Below are positions 8,462 through 17,299 of a DNA stretch of 64,000 nt, piece after piece; the stretch's first letter is position 1; every line of letters begins with the position of its first letter. The notes under the pieces are model-generated. The model searched no databases and was not told where the DNA came from. It worked only from the letters and a program-made list of their open reading frames with translations. The translations under genes were made by a program, and so were the position numbers. The stretch comes from RPQJ01 sp963846885 (GTDB lineage: Bacteria; Pseudomonadota; Gammaproteobacteria; Steroidobacterales; Steroidobacteraceae), in assembly GCA_963846885.1 (NCBI GenBank), contig CAWJXS010000003.1, forward strand, positions 186,001-250,000, read 5' to 3'.

Positions 8462-9445
8462 ATGAACTCTGGTCGCCGCCTCGTCCGCGTTCTCGTCGCA
8501 CCCCTGCTCTGCGCGCTGGCGGCTACCGCCACCGCACAGGACAGCAACATCACCCGGCCCATCGACGAGCTCGAGCGCCTGCTCGCCGCCGAGCCCATGG
8601 TGATCACGCACGCGGAAATCAGCCGGCCCAAGGCCAAGGGCGACATCACTCTCAAGGCCGACGTCGCGTTCGGCGACGCGCCGCCGCTGCGCGTCAAGTT
8701 GCGCAAGGCGGAACCGGGTGCGGAGGCTTTCAACAACGTGCCGCGCTACGACCAGGCCGCCTATGAACTGCAGAAGCTGTTCATCCCGCCCGCCGAGTTC
8801 GTGGTGCCGCCTACGGCGCTGCGCATGGTCGAGCGCGCCGATTTCGCGAAGTACCAGCCGGACGTCGCCCGCACGTTCTCGAACGCCGACCAGGTCCTCG
8901 CCGTTTTGCAGTACTGGCTCAGCGATATCCTCGTGGTCGCCGACGTCTTCGACCCGGCGCGCTTTGCCGCAGACCCCGTCTACGCGCGCCACATCGGCCA
9001 GCTGAACGTGCTCACGCACCTGATCCAGCACCGGGATTCGAACGCCGGTAATTTCCTGCTCGGCAAGGCCGCCACCGGCGCGCGGGTTTTCTCGATCGAC
9101 CACGGCGTCGCGTTCGCGTCGATAGACAGCGACCGTGGCGAACTGTGGAAAGACATGCGGGTGAAGCAGTTGCCGGCTGACACGGTCGCGCTCATGCGCG
9201 CCATCACGCTGCCCATCCTCGAGCAACGGCTCGGCGTCGTGGCCCAGTGGAAGCTCGAGGGCAATCGCTATGTACCTGTGCCGCTCGGCCCCAACCTGGG
9301 CGTGCATCGGGGCGTGCGGCGTGAGGGCAAGGACCTGCAGATGGGCCTGACCAGGAGCGAGATCCAGGCGGTGCATCGACTGTTGACGCGCCTGCTGCAA
9401 CGCATCGACGCCGGCGAGATCACGACCGTCGCGGCAAACCACTGA
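8462..9445 (+). CDS. Exported FAM20/PI3K-like kinase-fold protein (novel-looking)
   Basis: A 327-aa protein without a confident family name. ATG at 8462 follows a strong gaggaga ribosome site and begins a Sec signal peptide (VLVAPLLCALAATATAQ). The rest reads like an atypical kinase: a possible nucleotide-binding Lys in RVKLRKAEPG, a helix-C-like RYDQAAYELQKLF, the catalytic-loop pattern HRDSNAGNFLL (Asp about 191, Asn about 195), and the metal-binding pattern FSIDHGVAF (Asp about 213). This D-x4-N and D-H-G spacing matches PI3/4-kinase and FAM20-type folds rather than Hanks-type kinases. The next gene encodes a phosphatase with a related domain, so the two may form one extracytoplasmic module. 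Kinase activity is inference. Confidence 0.6.
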   Translation: MNSGRRLVRVLVAPLLCALAATATAQDSNITRPIDELERLLAAEPMVITHAEISRPKAKGDITLKADVAFGDAPPLRVKLRKAEPGAEAFNNVPRYDQAAYELQKLFIPPAEFVVPPTALRMVERADFAKYQPDVARTFSNADQVLAVLQYWLSDILVVADVFDPARFAADPVYARHIGQLNVLTHLIQHRDSNAGNFLLGKAATGARVFSIDHGVAFASIDSDRGELWKDMRVKQLPADTVALMRAITLPILEQRLGVVAQWKLEGNRYVPVPLGPNLGVHRGVRREGKDLQMGLTRSEIQAVHRLLTRLLQRIDAGEITTVAANH

Positions 9446-9455
9446 GGCGAGCACC

Positions 9456-11340
9456 ATGCGCAACACCCGGCTGTCGAGCATTCTCCCCGCCTGCATTGCC
9501 GGCCTCGCCCTGAGCCTGGCGGGCTCGGCGCATGGCCAGTCGAACGTGCCGGCGACTGCTGTCCGCGGCACAGTCCCACTTCAGCGGCGTGGAGCGCGTC
9601 GTCGCGTTCGCCGACGTGCACGGCGCGTATACCGAGCTGGTCACGCTGCTGCGCGAGACGGGCATCGTCGACGCGCAGGACCGCTGGACGGCAGGACGCA
9701 CCCACCTCGTGAGCGTAGGCGACCTGCTCGACCGCGGCGACGACTCGCGCAAGGTCATGGATCTGCTCATGCGACTGCAGGACGAGGCCCGCGCCACGGG
9801 CGGCCAGTTGCACGTCACTCTCGGCAACCACGAAGCGATGAATGTGCTGGGCGACCTGCGTTACGTCACGCCAGGCGAATATGCCGCCTACGTCGACCTC
9901 GAGTCCGCGACCGAACGCGCCGAGCAGCGCAAAGCCTGGGAGGCGGCGAACGGGCCGGGCTCCGGGCCGGCCTTCGACAGCAAGTTCCCGCCGGGCTTCT
10001 TCGGCCATCGAGCCGCACTCGGGCCCAACGGCAAATATGGCACGTGGCTGCTGTCGCTGCCTGTGGCGATCGCCGTCAACGACACGCTGTTCATGCATGC
10101 CGGGCCGTCGCCGGTCCTGCGCGGCATGAGCCTGCAGGAGCTCAACCTGCGGTACCGCACGGCTCTGACGGACTACCTCGGTCTCGCCCAGCGCCTGGAG
10201 CAGGCTGGCCTGCTGCAGCCCGGAGACGAGTTCCGCGCCCGACCGAAGCTGGCGCAAGAGCGGCTCGCGACACTGACGGCGGCGGCCACCGCCAACGGTG
10301 GCACGGCCGATGGCGCGCTGACCGATGCGGTCCGTCGCTTCCAGCAGGCGGCGGCCAGCGACCTGCTGGCGGCCGACGGCCCCAACTGGTACCGCGGAGC
10401 GGCGCTTTGCGGCGAGGTGACGGAATCCGATGTGCTGCTGCCCTTGCTGCAGCAGTTTGGCGTCGCGCGGCTCGTGGTCGGCCACACGCCGACGCGCGAC
10501 CTGCGTGCCGCCTCGCGCTTCGACGGGCGCGTCGTGAAGCTCGACGCAGGCATGAATCGTGCCGCGTACAAGGGACGCGCGGCCGCATTGTTCGTGCAGC
10601 CCAACGGCCTCAGCGTCCGCTATGCCGGCGAACCGGACGCCACGGCGCTCAAGCCAGAAGGCCTGTTCGTCGCACCCAACGAACTGGACGACGGTGCCGT
10701 CCTCGCCGCGATGCGCGAAGGCGTGGTCACCGTCGACGCGCCGCGCGCGCCGAATGAGCTGGCGGTGAGCGTCAGTCACGGTGGCAAGCGCATACCGGCC
10801 GTGTTCCAGGTGCGCAACGACGCAGCCGCCCGCAAAGAAGTGGCGGCTTTTGCGCTCGACAGGCAGCTCGGGCTCGGCGTGGTGCCGGCGACCGCGCTGC
10901 GCGAGGTGCAGGGCCAGCGTGGCGTGCTGCAGGCGCGCCCCCTCAAGTGGGTGACGCAGAAGGAAGTGCAGGAAAAGTCGCTGCGAGGCGGCGGCTGGTG
11001 CGACATGGATCCCCAGTTCCAGGTCATCTATGCGCTCGACACGCTGCTCGGCAACGAAGGCCGCACGCCGGAGGCTTTGCTTTTCGACAGCGACGACTGG
11101 TTCGTCTACGGCACGTCGCACGACCGCGCCTTCGGTACGTCGAAGGGCCTGCCCGCCTACCTGAAGGCCCGTCCGCCCACGCCGGGCGCCGAACTGCGGC
11201 GCCGTGCCGCGACGCTCAATGAGGCCAACCTGGCGGCGTCGCTGGGCGAACTGGTCGACGCCCGCGCACTCAAGGCGATCCTGGACCGGCGCGATGCCCT
11301 GCTCGCCTTGCCGACGGCCGCAGCAACCGCGAAACCTTGA
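9456..11340 (+). CDS. Exported PPP-like metallophosphatase fused to a kinase-like domain (frame break near signal peptide)
   Basis: The phosphatase reads from 9532 (602 aa) with all calcineurin-like blocks: FADVHGAY, SVGDLLDRGDD, TLGNHEAMN, FMHAGPSP and VVGHTPTRD. A C-terminal region (about residues 405-585) resembles the preceding kinase-fold protein: an ARKEVAAFALDRQLGL helix, LDTLLGNEGRTPE where a catalytic loop should be, and SHDRAFG for the metal site. The catalytic Asp position is Gly, suggesting a pseudokinase. Upstream, the other frame from ATG 9456 gives a good signal peptide (CIAGLALSLAGSAHGQ), so one extra base (or two lost) between about 9540 and 9590 has probably separated signal and enzyme. 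Ten bases separate it from the kinase-like gene. Confidence 0.7.
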
Positions 11341-11374
11341 GACCTAATGGCCGCGATCACGACTCAGGCTGCGA

Positions 11375-13021
11375 TCAAACGCGCCTGAGGTAGAAGGCGC
11401 TGCGAGCCTCGAACCCATCGACGTCGCTCGCGATCACGACGACGCGCAGCTCCGTGATCTCGATGTGCGCGGGCACGCTGCCCATGAACGCCTGCTGACG
11501 ATCATCGAACCGCAGCCACCGCGGCAAAGGCGCGCCGTCATCGCAACAGGCGCGCAAGGTCAGTACGTCACCGGGGTCGGCGTCCCGGAACGCCGTCGGC
11601 GACACGGGATGCAGGAACGACTGCCCGGGCGAGTACAGCAGGTCTGGAATCGGATCGCCGGGCTCCGGCGCCACGTTCATCACGTTCTCGAGCGCCTTCT
11701 GGCTGAAGCCGCGCCCGATCGCGAGCGCGAGCGCGATCCAGGCGAAGGCCAGCAGCAGGTTCAGCACCGCGAACTGCGACGCGCTCCAGTGCAGGTGATT
11801 GAGGCCCACGTACACCGCCACGGCCTGGATCAAGTCGCCGAAACGCCAGAAAAACGTGTCGATCGCGGTCTTGCCGTCGTACTTGGCGTCGCGGTCCACC
11901 GGCAGGAACAGGGCCTGTCGCGTGGTGTTCATCAGCGAATAATCCACGCTGTTCTCGGCGATCTTGATCCAGCGAATCAGCGTGAAAATCGGCACGAACC
12001 CGCCGAGCAGCGGCCCGAGCGCCAGCACGCCATAACCGATCGCCACGATGATCGGGTGGATCAGCAACGCGCCGCGCACGCCCACCACGCGGAAGATGCG
12101 CGACACCAGGAACAGCTGGATGCAGAGACTGACGAGCGTGACCCAGAACTGGAACTGCCCGTAGAACGCCGTGATGAGCGTGCCCAGGTCGAGCGCGCCC
12201 GCGCTTGCGGCAACCCGCGCTTCGGCATCGGCCTTGATGAAATCGGCCAGGATGAATTCGCCGGTCGAGTTGACCCAGTTGAGCAGCACCACCAGCAACG
12301 CGATCAGCAGCAGGTAGCGATCGCGCAGCACGAGGCCGATGCCGCCGAGCAGGCGCGGCACGGGCCGGCTGTGCTCGACCGAGACGGCACGCGAACCCTC
12401 CGGCACCGCCGCGCGTTCCGGTCCGGCCAGGAACAGCGTCGTCGCCAGGATCCCGGCGGCGAGCACCATCAGCCCGATGGGCGACAGGGCCGCTGCCGCC
12501 AGCTGGGCGACCTTGGAGCCCGCCAGCGCGCCGAGGTTGGCGCCCAGCATGATCACGACGAACAGGCGCTGGCCGCTCTTGACGTTGAACGAGTCCGCCG
12601 CGAAGGCCCACATCTGGGAAACGACCATCACGCCGTAGATGCCGACCCAGATGAAGAAAGCGAAAGCGATCGAGACGCCGTTGTGCGCGAGGAGCGCGAA
12701 CAGCGGCATGGTCAGCACGAAGAACAACGTCACTGCGCGCAGCAGGCTGGCGCCGTCCAGGTGCCGCCGGACCCAGCCATACAAGGGCACCACGAACATC
12801 AGTACCAGCGCCATCAACGCCACGGCGTACGAGCGGGTTTCCGCGGAGAACTTCGTCAGCATGAAGGCTTCGCGCAGCGCCTTCACCACCTGGTAGGAAG
12901 AGAGCAGCAGGAAGCCGTGCATGAAAAACAGGAACGCGGCGCGGCCTTCGCCGGGCCGAATGCGCGTGACGAGCGAGAGCAGCCGCTCGAACGGACTCAG
13001 CCCGACGTGACCGGTTAACAA
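11375..13021 (-). CDS. NTT/AAA-type (ATP:ADP antiporter-like) MFS transporter with C-terminal cadherin-like domain
   Basis: A 548-aa membrane protein related to the Npt1/Npt2 nucleotide transporter-like family, with about 11-12 hydrophobic segments (FFMHGFLLLSSYQVVKALRE first; later LLIALLVVLLNWVNSTGEF). Many free-living proteobacterial homologs have no proven substrate, so nucleotide transport is not claimed. After the last segment a soluble tail (about residues 455-548) carries DADPGDVLTLRACCDDG, PLPRWLRFD and VIASDVDGFEARSAFYL, the pattern of dystroglycan-type cadherin-like/putative Ig domains. The start is TTG at 13021 with gagg about 10 bases upstream; no ATG or GTG fits. It lies 12 bases after the lipoprotein gene, likely co-transcribed. 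Confidence 0.75.
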   Translation of the reverse strand: MLTGHVGLSPFERLLSLVTRIRPGEGRAAFLFFMHGFLLLSSYQVVKALREAFMLTKFSAETRSYAVALMALVLMFVVPLYGWVRRHLDGASLLRAVTLFFVLTMPLFALLAHNGVSIAFAFFIWVGIYGVMVVSQMWAFAADSFNVKSGQRLFVVIMLGANLGALAGSKVAQLAAAALSPIGLMVLAAGILATTLFLAGPERAAVPEGSRAVSVEHSRPVPRLLGGIGLVLRDRYLLLIALLVVLLNWVNSTGEFILADFIKADAEARVAASAGALDLGTLITAFYGQFQFWVTLVSLCIQLFLVSRIFRVVGVRGALLIHPIIVAIGYGVLALGPLLGGFVPIFTLIRWIKIAENSVDYSLMNTTRQALFLPVDRDAKYDGKTAIDTFFWRFGDLIQAVAVYVGLNHLHWSASQFAVLNLLLAFAWIALALAIGRGFSQKALENVMNVAPEPGDPIPDLLYSPGQSFLHPVSPTAFRDADPGDVLTLRACCDDGAPLPRWLRFDDRQQAFMGSVPAHIEITELRVVVIASDVDGFEARSAFYLRRV

Positions 13022-13033
13022 GCTAGAGCGTCC

Positions 13034-13588
13034 TCAATAGCGGACGATGATGACGGGATCGAGCACCAGGCAATCGGGGCCGGGACGTTTTTCGTCGCAT
13101 CCCGCCGGCGACTTCACGGAATATTTGGCCACTAGAATTTCCTTTTCCTTTCTTCCATGGCCGGGATTCAATTTGAGCGTATAGACCTGCTTGCCCCCGA
13201 CCTTCTTCGAGTCGTTCCAGCAGTCATTCTCGTTACCAAATTTCTTCTTGCCGCTTGCGCACGGGACGTCGATTGGCGAGAACTTGATCGAGAATGAGCG
13301 GCTTGTGGACGTCCACGTCACCCAGTTCTTGTCTTGACCTGGCACTTCGGGGACGGCTTCCAGCGACACATCGCCGTCATCTGGACTTACCACTATCCTG
13401 GTGATGGGTGGAACACCGGGATCGGTCACGAATGTGACGTCGAGAGCCTTCGTCGACGGCCTCGTCATTATCTGAGGCTCACCGCCCCCATTATTGGTGG
13501 TGCAACCGACCAAAGCACCCAGCAGTCCAGCCATCCCCAGGCTGATGACCACCCTGCCCATCGACTCGATCTTCACTGGTGTATTCAC
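13034..13588 (-). CDS. Predicted lipoprotein of unknown function
   Basis: A 184-aa protein starting at GTG (complement of 13586-13588), preceded by an aggggaga ribosome site. The N-terminus has a short hydrophobic stretch ending in the lipobox ALVGC (Cys about 29), followed by a Gly/Asn linker. The mature domain has two Cys in CASGKKKFGNENDC and two in CDEKRPGPDC, perhaps two disulfides, and ends in DPVIIVRY. No family is recognised. It is 12 bases upstream of the MFS/cadherin-like gene on the same strand; the cadherin-like tail and this lipoprotein may meet in the periplasm, which is speculation. Confidence 0.7.
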   Translation of the reverse strand: MNTPVKIESMGRVVISLGMAGLLGALVGCTTNNGGGEPQIMTRPSTKALDVTFVTDPGVPPITRIVVSPDDGDVSLEAVPEVPGQDKNWVTWTSTSRSFSIKFSPIDVPCASGKKKFGNENDCWNDSKKVGGKQVYTLKLNPGHGRKEKEILVAKYSVKSPAGCDEKRPGPDCLVLDPVIIVRY

Positions 13589-13640
13589 GTGTGATCTCCC
13601 CTCTGTGAATGTACCGGGCGAAATTCTCGCGGGAATGACG

Positions 13641-15726
13641 TCAGCCCGCGGCGATCAGTTTCTTGTATTCGGCGTCCTGCAGGAGACTGCGGAACTCAGG
13701 CGCGGAACGCAACAGGGTGCGCGGAAACCCCATTTTCACGAGCTCGCCCACCGCGCGCAGCGCGACGTCGCGTTGCCCGCGGTCGGCGGCCGCCACGCCC
13801 ACGAAATAATGCACGTAGACGATGTCCGGGCCGGTCGCCAGCGCTTCCGCCAGGTAGCGTTGCGAGCGCTCGGATTCGCCGATCCGGAGATAGAAGCACC
13901 CCAGTTGCGCCCGCAGCGCCGGCGTCGGACGGCGTCGCCTGCAACTCGGTTTCTGCCAGCAGGATGGCGCGGCGATATCGCGCAACGGCTTCGTCGCGTC
14001 GTTCTTCGACCTGCCACAGCGCATCGGCGAGGTTGCCCTGGATCACGTAGTCGTGCTCGCCCAGGGACGCTGCCCGCTCGTAGTTGGCGACGGCCTCGGG
14101 AAAACGGTTCGAGTAATAGTAGGTCGTCGCCAGGTTCGAATAGGCGTCCTTCGACGGCTCGAGCTGCAACGACCGCTGATAGGCCTCCAAAGCGCCGTCG
14201 AAGTCGCCTTTCATTTGCAGGATACCTCCCAGGCTGCTCCACGCAGTGGCGCTCGAGGGCACCAGCTCGGTAACCTTACGCTGCGCGGCGACGGCCTCGT
14301 CGACCTTGCCGTGTTCGAACAGGTGCTTGGCCAGCGCGGCATGCGCTCCCCAATAGGCAGGCTCTGCGCGTACGGCTCGGCGATAGTTGGCTTCCGCCTC
14401 CACCGCTTGCCCAGGCCGGCCAGCGCGTCGGCCAACCCGATGTAAGCGTCGGCATCGCCGCCGTTGCGCTGGAGCATGTCCACATACGCTTTGGCGGCCG
14501 GCACGAACCTGCCGTCCGAGAGCGCGATGCTGGCAAGTGCTTTCTCGGTCTCGACCAGCGAGGGATCCAGCGCGAGCGCCTGCTGGCACACCCGCTCCGC
14601 AGCCTCCCGCGAAGCCGGGTCGCGGGTCCGGCTCAAAGCGTCGCGTGTGCGTGCGGCACAAGCCCGCATAAGCGCCGGCAAACTCGGGGTCGACACTGAT
14701 CGCCTGCTTGAAGGACGCCTCGGCACCGTCCAGCCGGCTCAGGTCGCCCGGCTGCCGCAGGGTTGCGAGTCCGGCCAGGTAGGGCTCGATGGCGCGCGCG
14801 TCCACCTGGTGGGCATTTTCGCGACCCGGCCCGGACGCCTTTTCACGCAGGACGATCTGCAAGGCGTCGGTGATCGAGATGGCGATGTCATCCTGCAGCG
14901 CCAGCACGTCACGCCAGGGGCGGTCGAAATTGCCTGCCCAGGCGTGGTACCCCGTCACCGTATCGATCAGCTGCACGGTCACGCGCACGTTGTCGCCATT
15001 GCGTCGAACGCTGCCCTCCAGCACGTGGCGTACGCCAAGAGATTGCCCGATCTTGCGCACATCGAGGTTGCGGCCCTTGAACTCGAACGCGGACGTGCGC
15101 GCGGCCACGCGCAGGCCCGGCACCTGCGCGAGCTTGGTCGAAAGTTCTTCGCTGAGTCCATCGCCCAGGTAAGTGTTGCCGCCCGCGGGGCTCATGTCGA
15201 CCAGCGGCAACACCGCGATCGAACGCGCGCCCGGCTCGAGCGGGGGCGCCGTCGTCGCGGTCGCGTCCACAGGGACGTCGAGTGTGCGCCACCATGCAAA
15301 GCCCGTGACCAACGCCATCAGGGCGACCCCGGTGACGATGACCGGTGCGATCGACTGTCGGGCACGCGGCAAATGGCGCCGGACGCCCGCGCCTGCGGGG
15401 CCCGCGTCGAGCACGACACCGGCGGGCGTGATCTCGTAAGCCCAGGCCAGCACCATCACGATCGGCAGGCCCGTCACGGCCAGGATCGTCAACGCGGTCA
15501 TCCACCACTCGGGGAAGCGCAGGGGCGCGAACGTGACCTGCGCCACCTGCAGCACGATCCACATGCCCACGAGATACGAGGCCGTCACCTTGAGCACGTT
15601 GCGGCGACGCAATTCGACCAGCAGCGACTCGGCGCGCCGCGCAGCCTGCGCCGGCACCGACACCGGCAGCGGTGCCGGGGCAGGCCCAGGTTCACCCGCA
15701 GTCGCTGCAGGCTCTGCAGGCAGCAC
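13641..15726 (-). pseudogene. TPR membrane protein (regulator C-terminal part), several frame breaks
   Basis: Remains of a large TPR protein usually joined to a winged-helix domain, encoded just upstream. From GTG 15726 one frame gives a cytoplasmic start, a membrane pair (YLVGMWIVLQVAQVTF and ALTILAVTGLPIVMVLAWA), another membrane segment, then a TolB-N-like domain (SIAVLPLVDMSPAGGNTYLG; RHVLEGSVRRNGDNVRV). TPR units follow, but the frame changes near 14620-14660, again near 14400, and again near 13930 before ending in EYKKLIAAG at 13641. Each piece continues the same TPR pattern, so this was one gene. With so many breaks it is either decayed or affected by sequence errors. Signal sensed and targets are unknown. 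Confidence 0.7.
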
Positions 15727-16069
15727 GGCCGCGGAGTGTGACCGGCTCGAAATGCGCGATCAGCGCGTAGGCATCACTACCGACGCTCGCGATGTAGCGC
15801 GGATGGCGCGCCTTCTCGCCGAACAGTGTCCGCAGGCCGGCTACTGCGGAGCGCAGACGTTCGTCGGTGGCGGCCTGACCCGGCCACAATTGCGCTCGCA
15901 GCGAGCGGCGATCGATCGCCTCGCCATGGCGGCTCGCGAGCACGAGCAGGACCTGCAATTGATCGTCGGTGAGCGTCGACGTGCTGTCCCCATTGGACGC
16001 ACGGGCATTCCGCGGCTCGATGAGCCAGTCACCGACTCTGAATCCCTGTTGAAGGCGCGCGGCGTCCAT
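15692..16069 (-). CDS. CadC/OmpR-type winged-helix DNA-binding domain (probable N-terminus of the following TPR protein)
   Basis: A 125-aa reading frame with a Trans_reg_C winged helix: FRVGDWLIEP (first strands), TLTDDQLQVLLVLASRHGEA (helix 1), IDRRSLRAQLWPG, the recognition-helix region DERLRSAVAGLRTLFGE, and the wing RHPRYIASVGSDAYALIAH. Full-length CadC-like regulators continue into a membrane segment and TPRs. Here the frame ends 35 bases inside the next frame, so a single indel around 15715-15750 would fuse them. The alternative is two overlapping genes, with a soluble DNA-binding protein. It probably controls genes nearby. A 7-bp inverted repeat lies 18 bases upstream of the ATG. Confidence 0.7.
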   Translation of the reverse strand: MDAARLQQGFRVGDWLIEPRNARASNGDSTSTLTDDQLQVLLVLASRHGEAIDRRSLRAQLWPGQAATDERLRSAVAGLRTLFGEKARHPRYIASVGSDAYALIAHFEPVTLRGRAACRACSDCG

Positions 16070-16086
16070 CGCCTGATGCCATACCC

Positions 16087-16109
16087 CTGCTATACGCGGA
16101 GCATAGCAG
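16087..16109. repeat. 7-bp inverted repeat upstream of the winged-helix gene
   Basis: ctgctat and atagcag are separated by nine bases. It sits between the stop of the trans-sulfuration enzyme gene (16124) and the start of the winged-helix gene (16069). It could be an operator for self-regulation or a weak stem-loop at the upstream gene's 3' end; there is no T-run on either side. Confidence 0.45.
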
Positions 16110-16123
16110 AGTGTCCCGCACGA

Positions 16124-17299
16124 CTAATCCTGGCCGGGAGAGCCCAACGCGCGGTCGAGGTCCTCGAGCAGATCGTCGATGTCTTCCAGGCCGATGGACA
16201 GTCGCACGGTGCCTGGCCCGATATCGGTCCAGCGCTGCTGCTCGGCCGTCATGCCGCGCGGCTGCTGCAGCGCCGGCGGCACGGCGAGCGACTCAGTCGA
16301 ACCCAGGCTTGCAGTGATTGCAAATAATTGCAGGGCTTCGCAGAAGCGCGACCCGGCGGCGAGGCCGCCCTCGATGTCGAACGTGACGATCGTGCCGAAA
16401 TCGTGCATCTGCCGGCCAGCGACCGCCGCATAGGGATCCTGTGCGAGCCCCGGATAGCGGACGCGTTGCACGCGCGGGTGACGCGCCAGGTGCTCGGCGA
16501 CGGCCAGGGCGTTGCGGCACTGCGCTTCCCAGCGCACGAAATAGGTTTTCATGCCGCGCTGCAGCAGGAAGGCTGCGTGCGGGTCGAGCGTGGGACCGAG
16601 AATGCCGATGTCGCCGCGCATGGCGTCGATCAGTTCCGCACGACCGATGATCGCGCCGCCCATCACGTCGCCGTGGCCGGACGCATACTTGGTCAGGCTG
16701 TGGGCAAACAGGTCGACATCGAACTGCCCATGGTTGTGAAATCCGGCCAGCGTGTTGTCGAGCAGCGTCAGGGCGCCGTGGCGGCGCGCGATCGACGTGG
16801 CGCGCTCGAGATCGACGATCTTGAGCACCGGGTTGGTCGGCGCTTCGAGCAATACCAGGCGCGTCGGCGTTGCCGCCAGCACACGTTCGAGGCCCTCGAG
16901 GTCGTCGATGGAGAGCATCGTGCTCGTCACGCCATAGCGCCGCAGCAGCTTTCCCACCAGCTCCCGCGTCGGCGGATACATCTCCGCGAAATAGACGACG
17001 TGATCGCCCGCCTTGAGCAGTGCCAGCAGCGGCATCGAGAGGGCTGCGACGCCCGAGCCCGTCAACAGGCACGCATCACGACCCTGCAGCTCGGAGAGCA
17101 GCAGCTCGAGCTGCTGCAGCGTCGGGTTGGAGATCCGCGAATAGTAGAAGCCAGACCGCTTGCCGTGGAACAGGTCGAGCGTTTCATCCACCGCATCGAA
17201 CGTGAACTTGACCGACTGGTAGATCGGCGCGACCAGCGGACGGTTGTCCGCTGGCACCACGACGATCGGCGGATGCGTGACCCGCGTGCGGTTCTTCAT
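16124..17299 (-). CDS. Trans-sulfuration PLP enzyme (cystathionine beta-lyase/gamma-synthase family)
   Basis: A 391-aa Cys/Met-metabolism PLP-dependent enzyme. Visible features are VAPIYQSVKFTFD near the N-terminus, YYSRISNPTLQQLE (active-site Tyr/Arg), the phosphate-binding TGSGVAALSM, LLDNTLAGFHN with the PLP-pairing Asp, the Schiff-base Lys in SLTKYASGHGD, and SLGSTESLAVPP near the C-terminus. The family includes MetC, MetB and related lyases, and the exact reaction cannot be fixed from motifs alone; DNTLA in place of DNT(W/F) and the genomic context favour a beta-lyase. It follows the omega-amidase gene with a 4-base overlap and ends a three-gene operon of sulfur amino acid metabolism. 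Confidence 0.88.
   Translation of the reverse strand: MKNRTRVTHPPIVVVPADNRPLVAPIYQSVKFTFDAVDETLDLFHGKRSGFYYSRISNPTLQQLELLLSELQGRDACLLTGSGVAALSMPLLALLKAGDHVVYFAEMYPPTRELVGKLLRRYGVTSTMLSIDDLEGLERVLAATPTRLVLLEAPTNPVLKIVDLERATSIARRHGALTLLDNTLAGFHNHGQFDVDLFAHSLTKYASGHGDVMGGAIIGRAELIDAMRGDIGILGPTLDPHAAFLLQRGMKTYFVRWEAQCRNALAVAEHLARHPRVQRVRYPGLAQDPYAAVAGRQMHDFGTIVTFDIEGGLAAGSRFCEALQLFAITASLGSTESLAVPPALQQPRGMTAEQQRWTDIGPGTVRLSIGLEDIDDLLEDLDRALGSPGQD

Noticed and set aside
11465..13018. + strand frame of 517 codons opposite the transporter
   Set aside because: Antisense shadow with Gln/His/Arg/Glu-rich composition; the minus strand has clear membrane segments.
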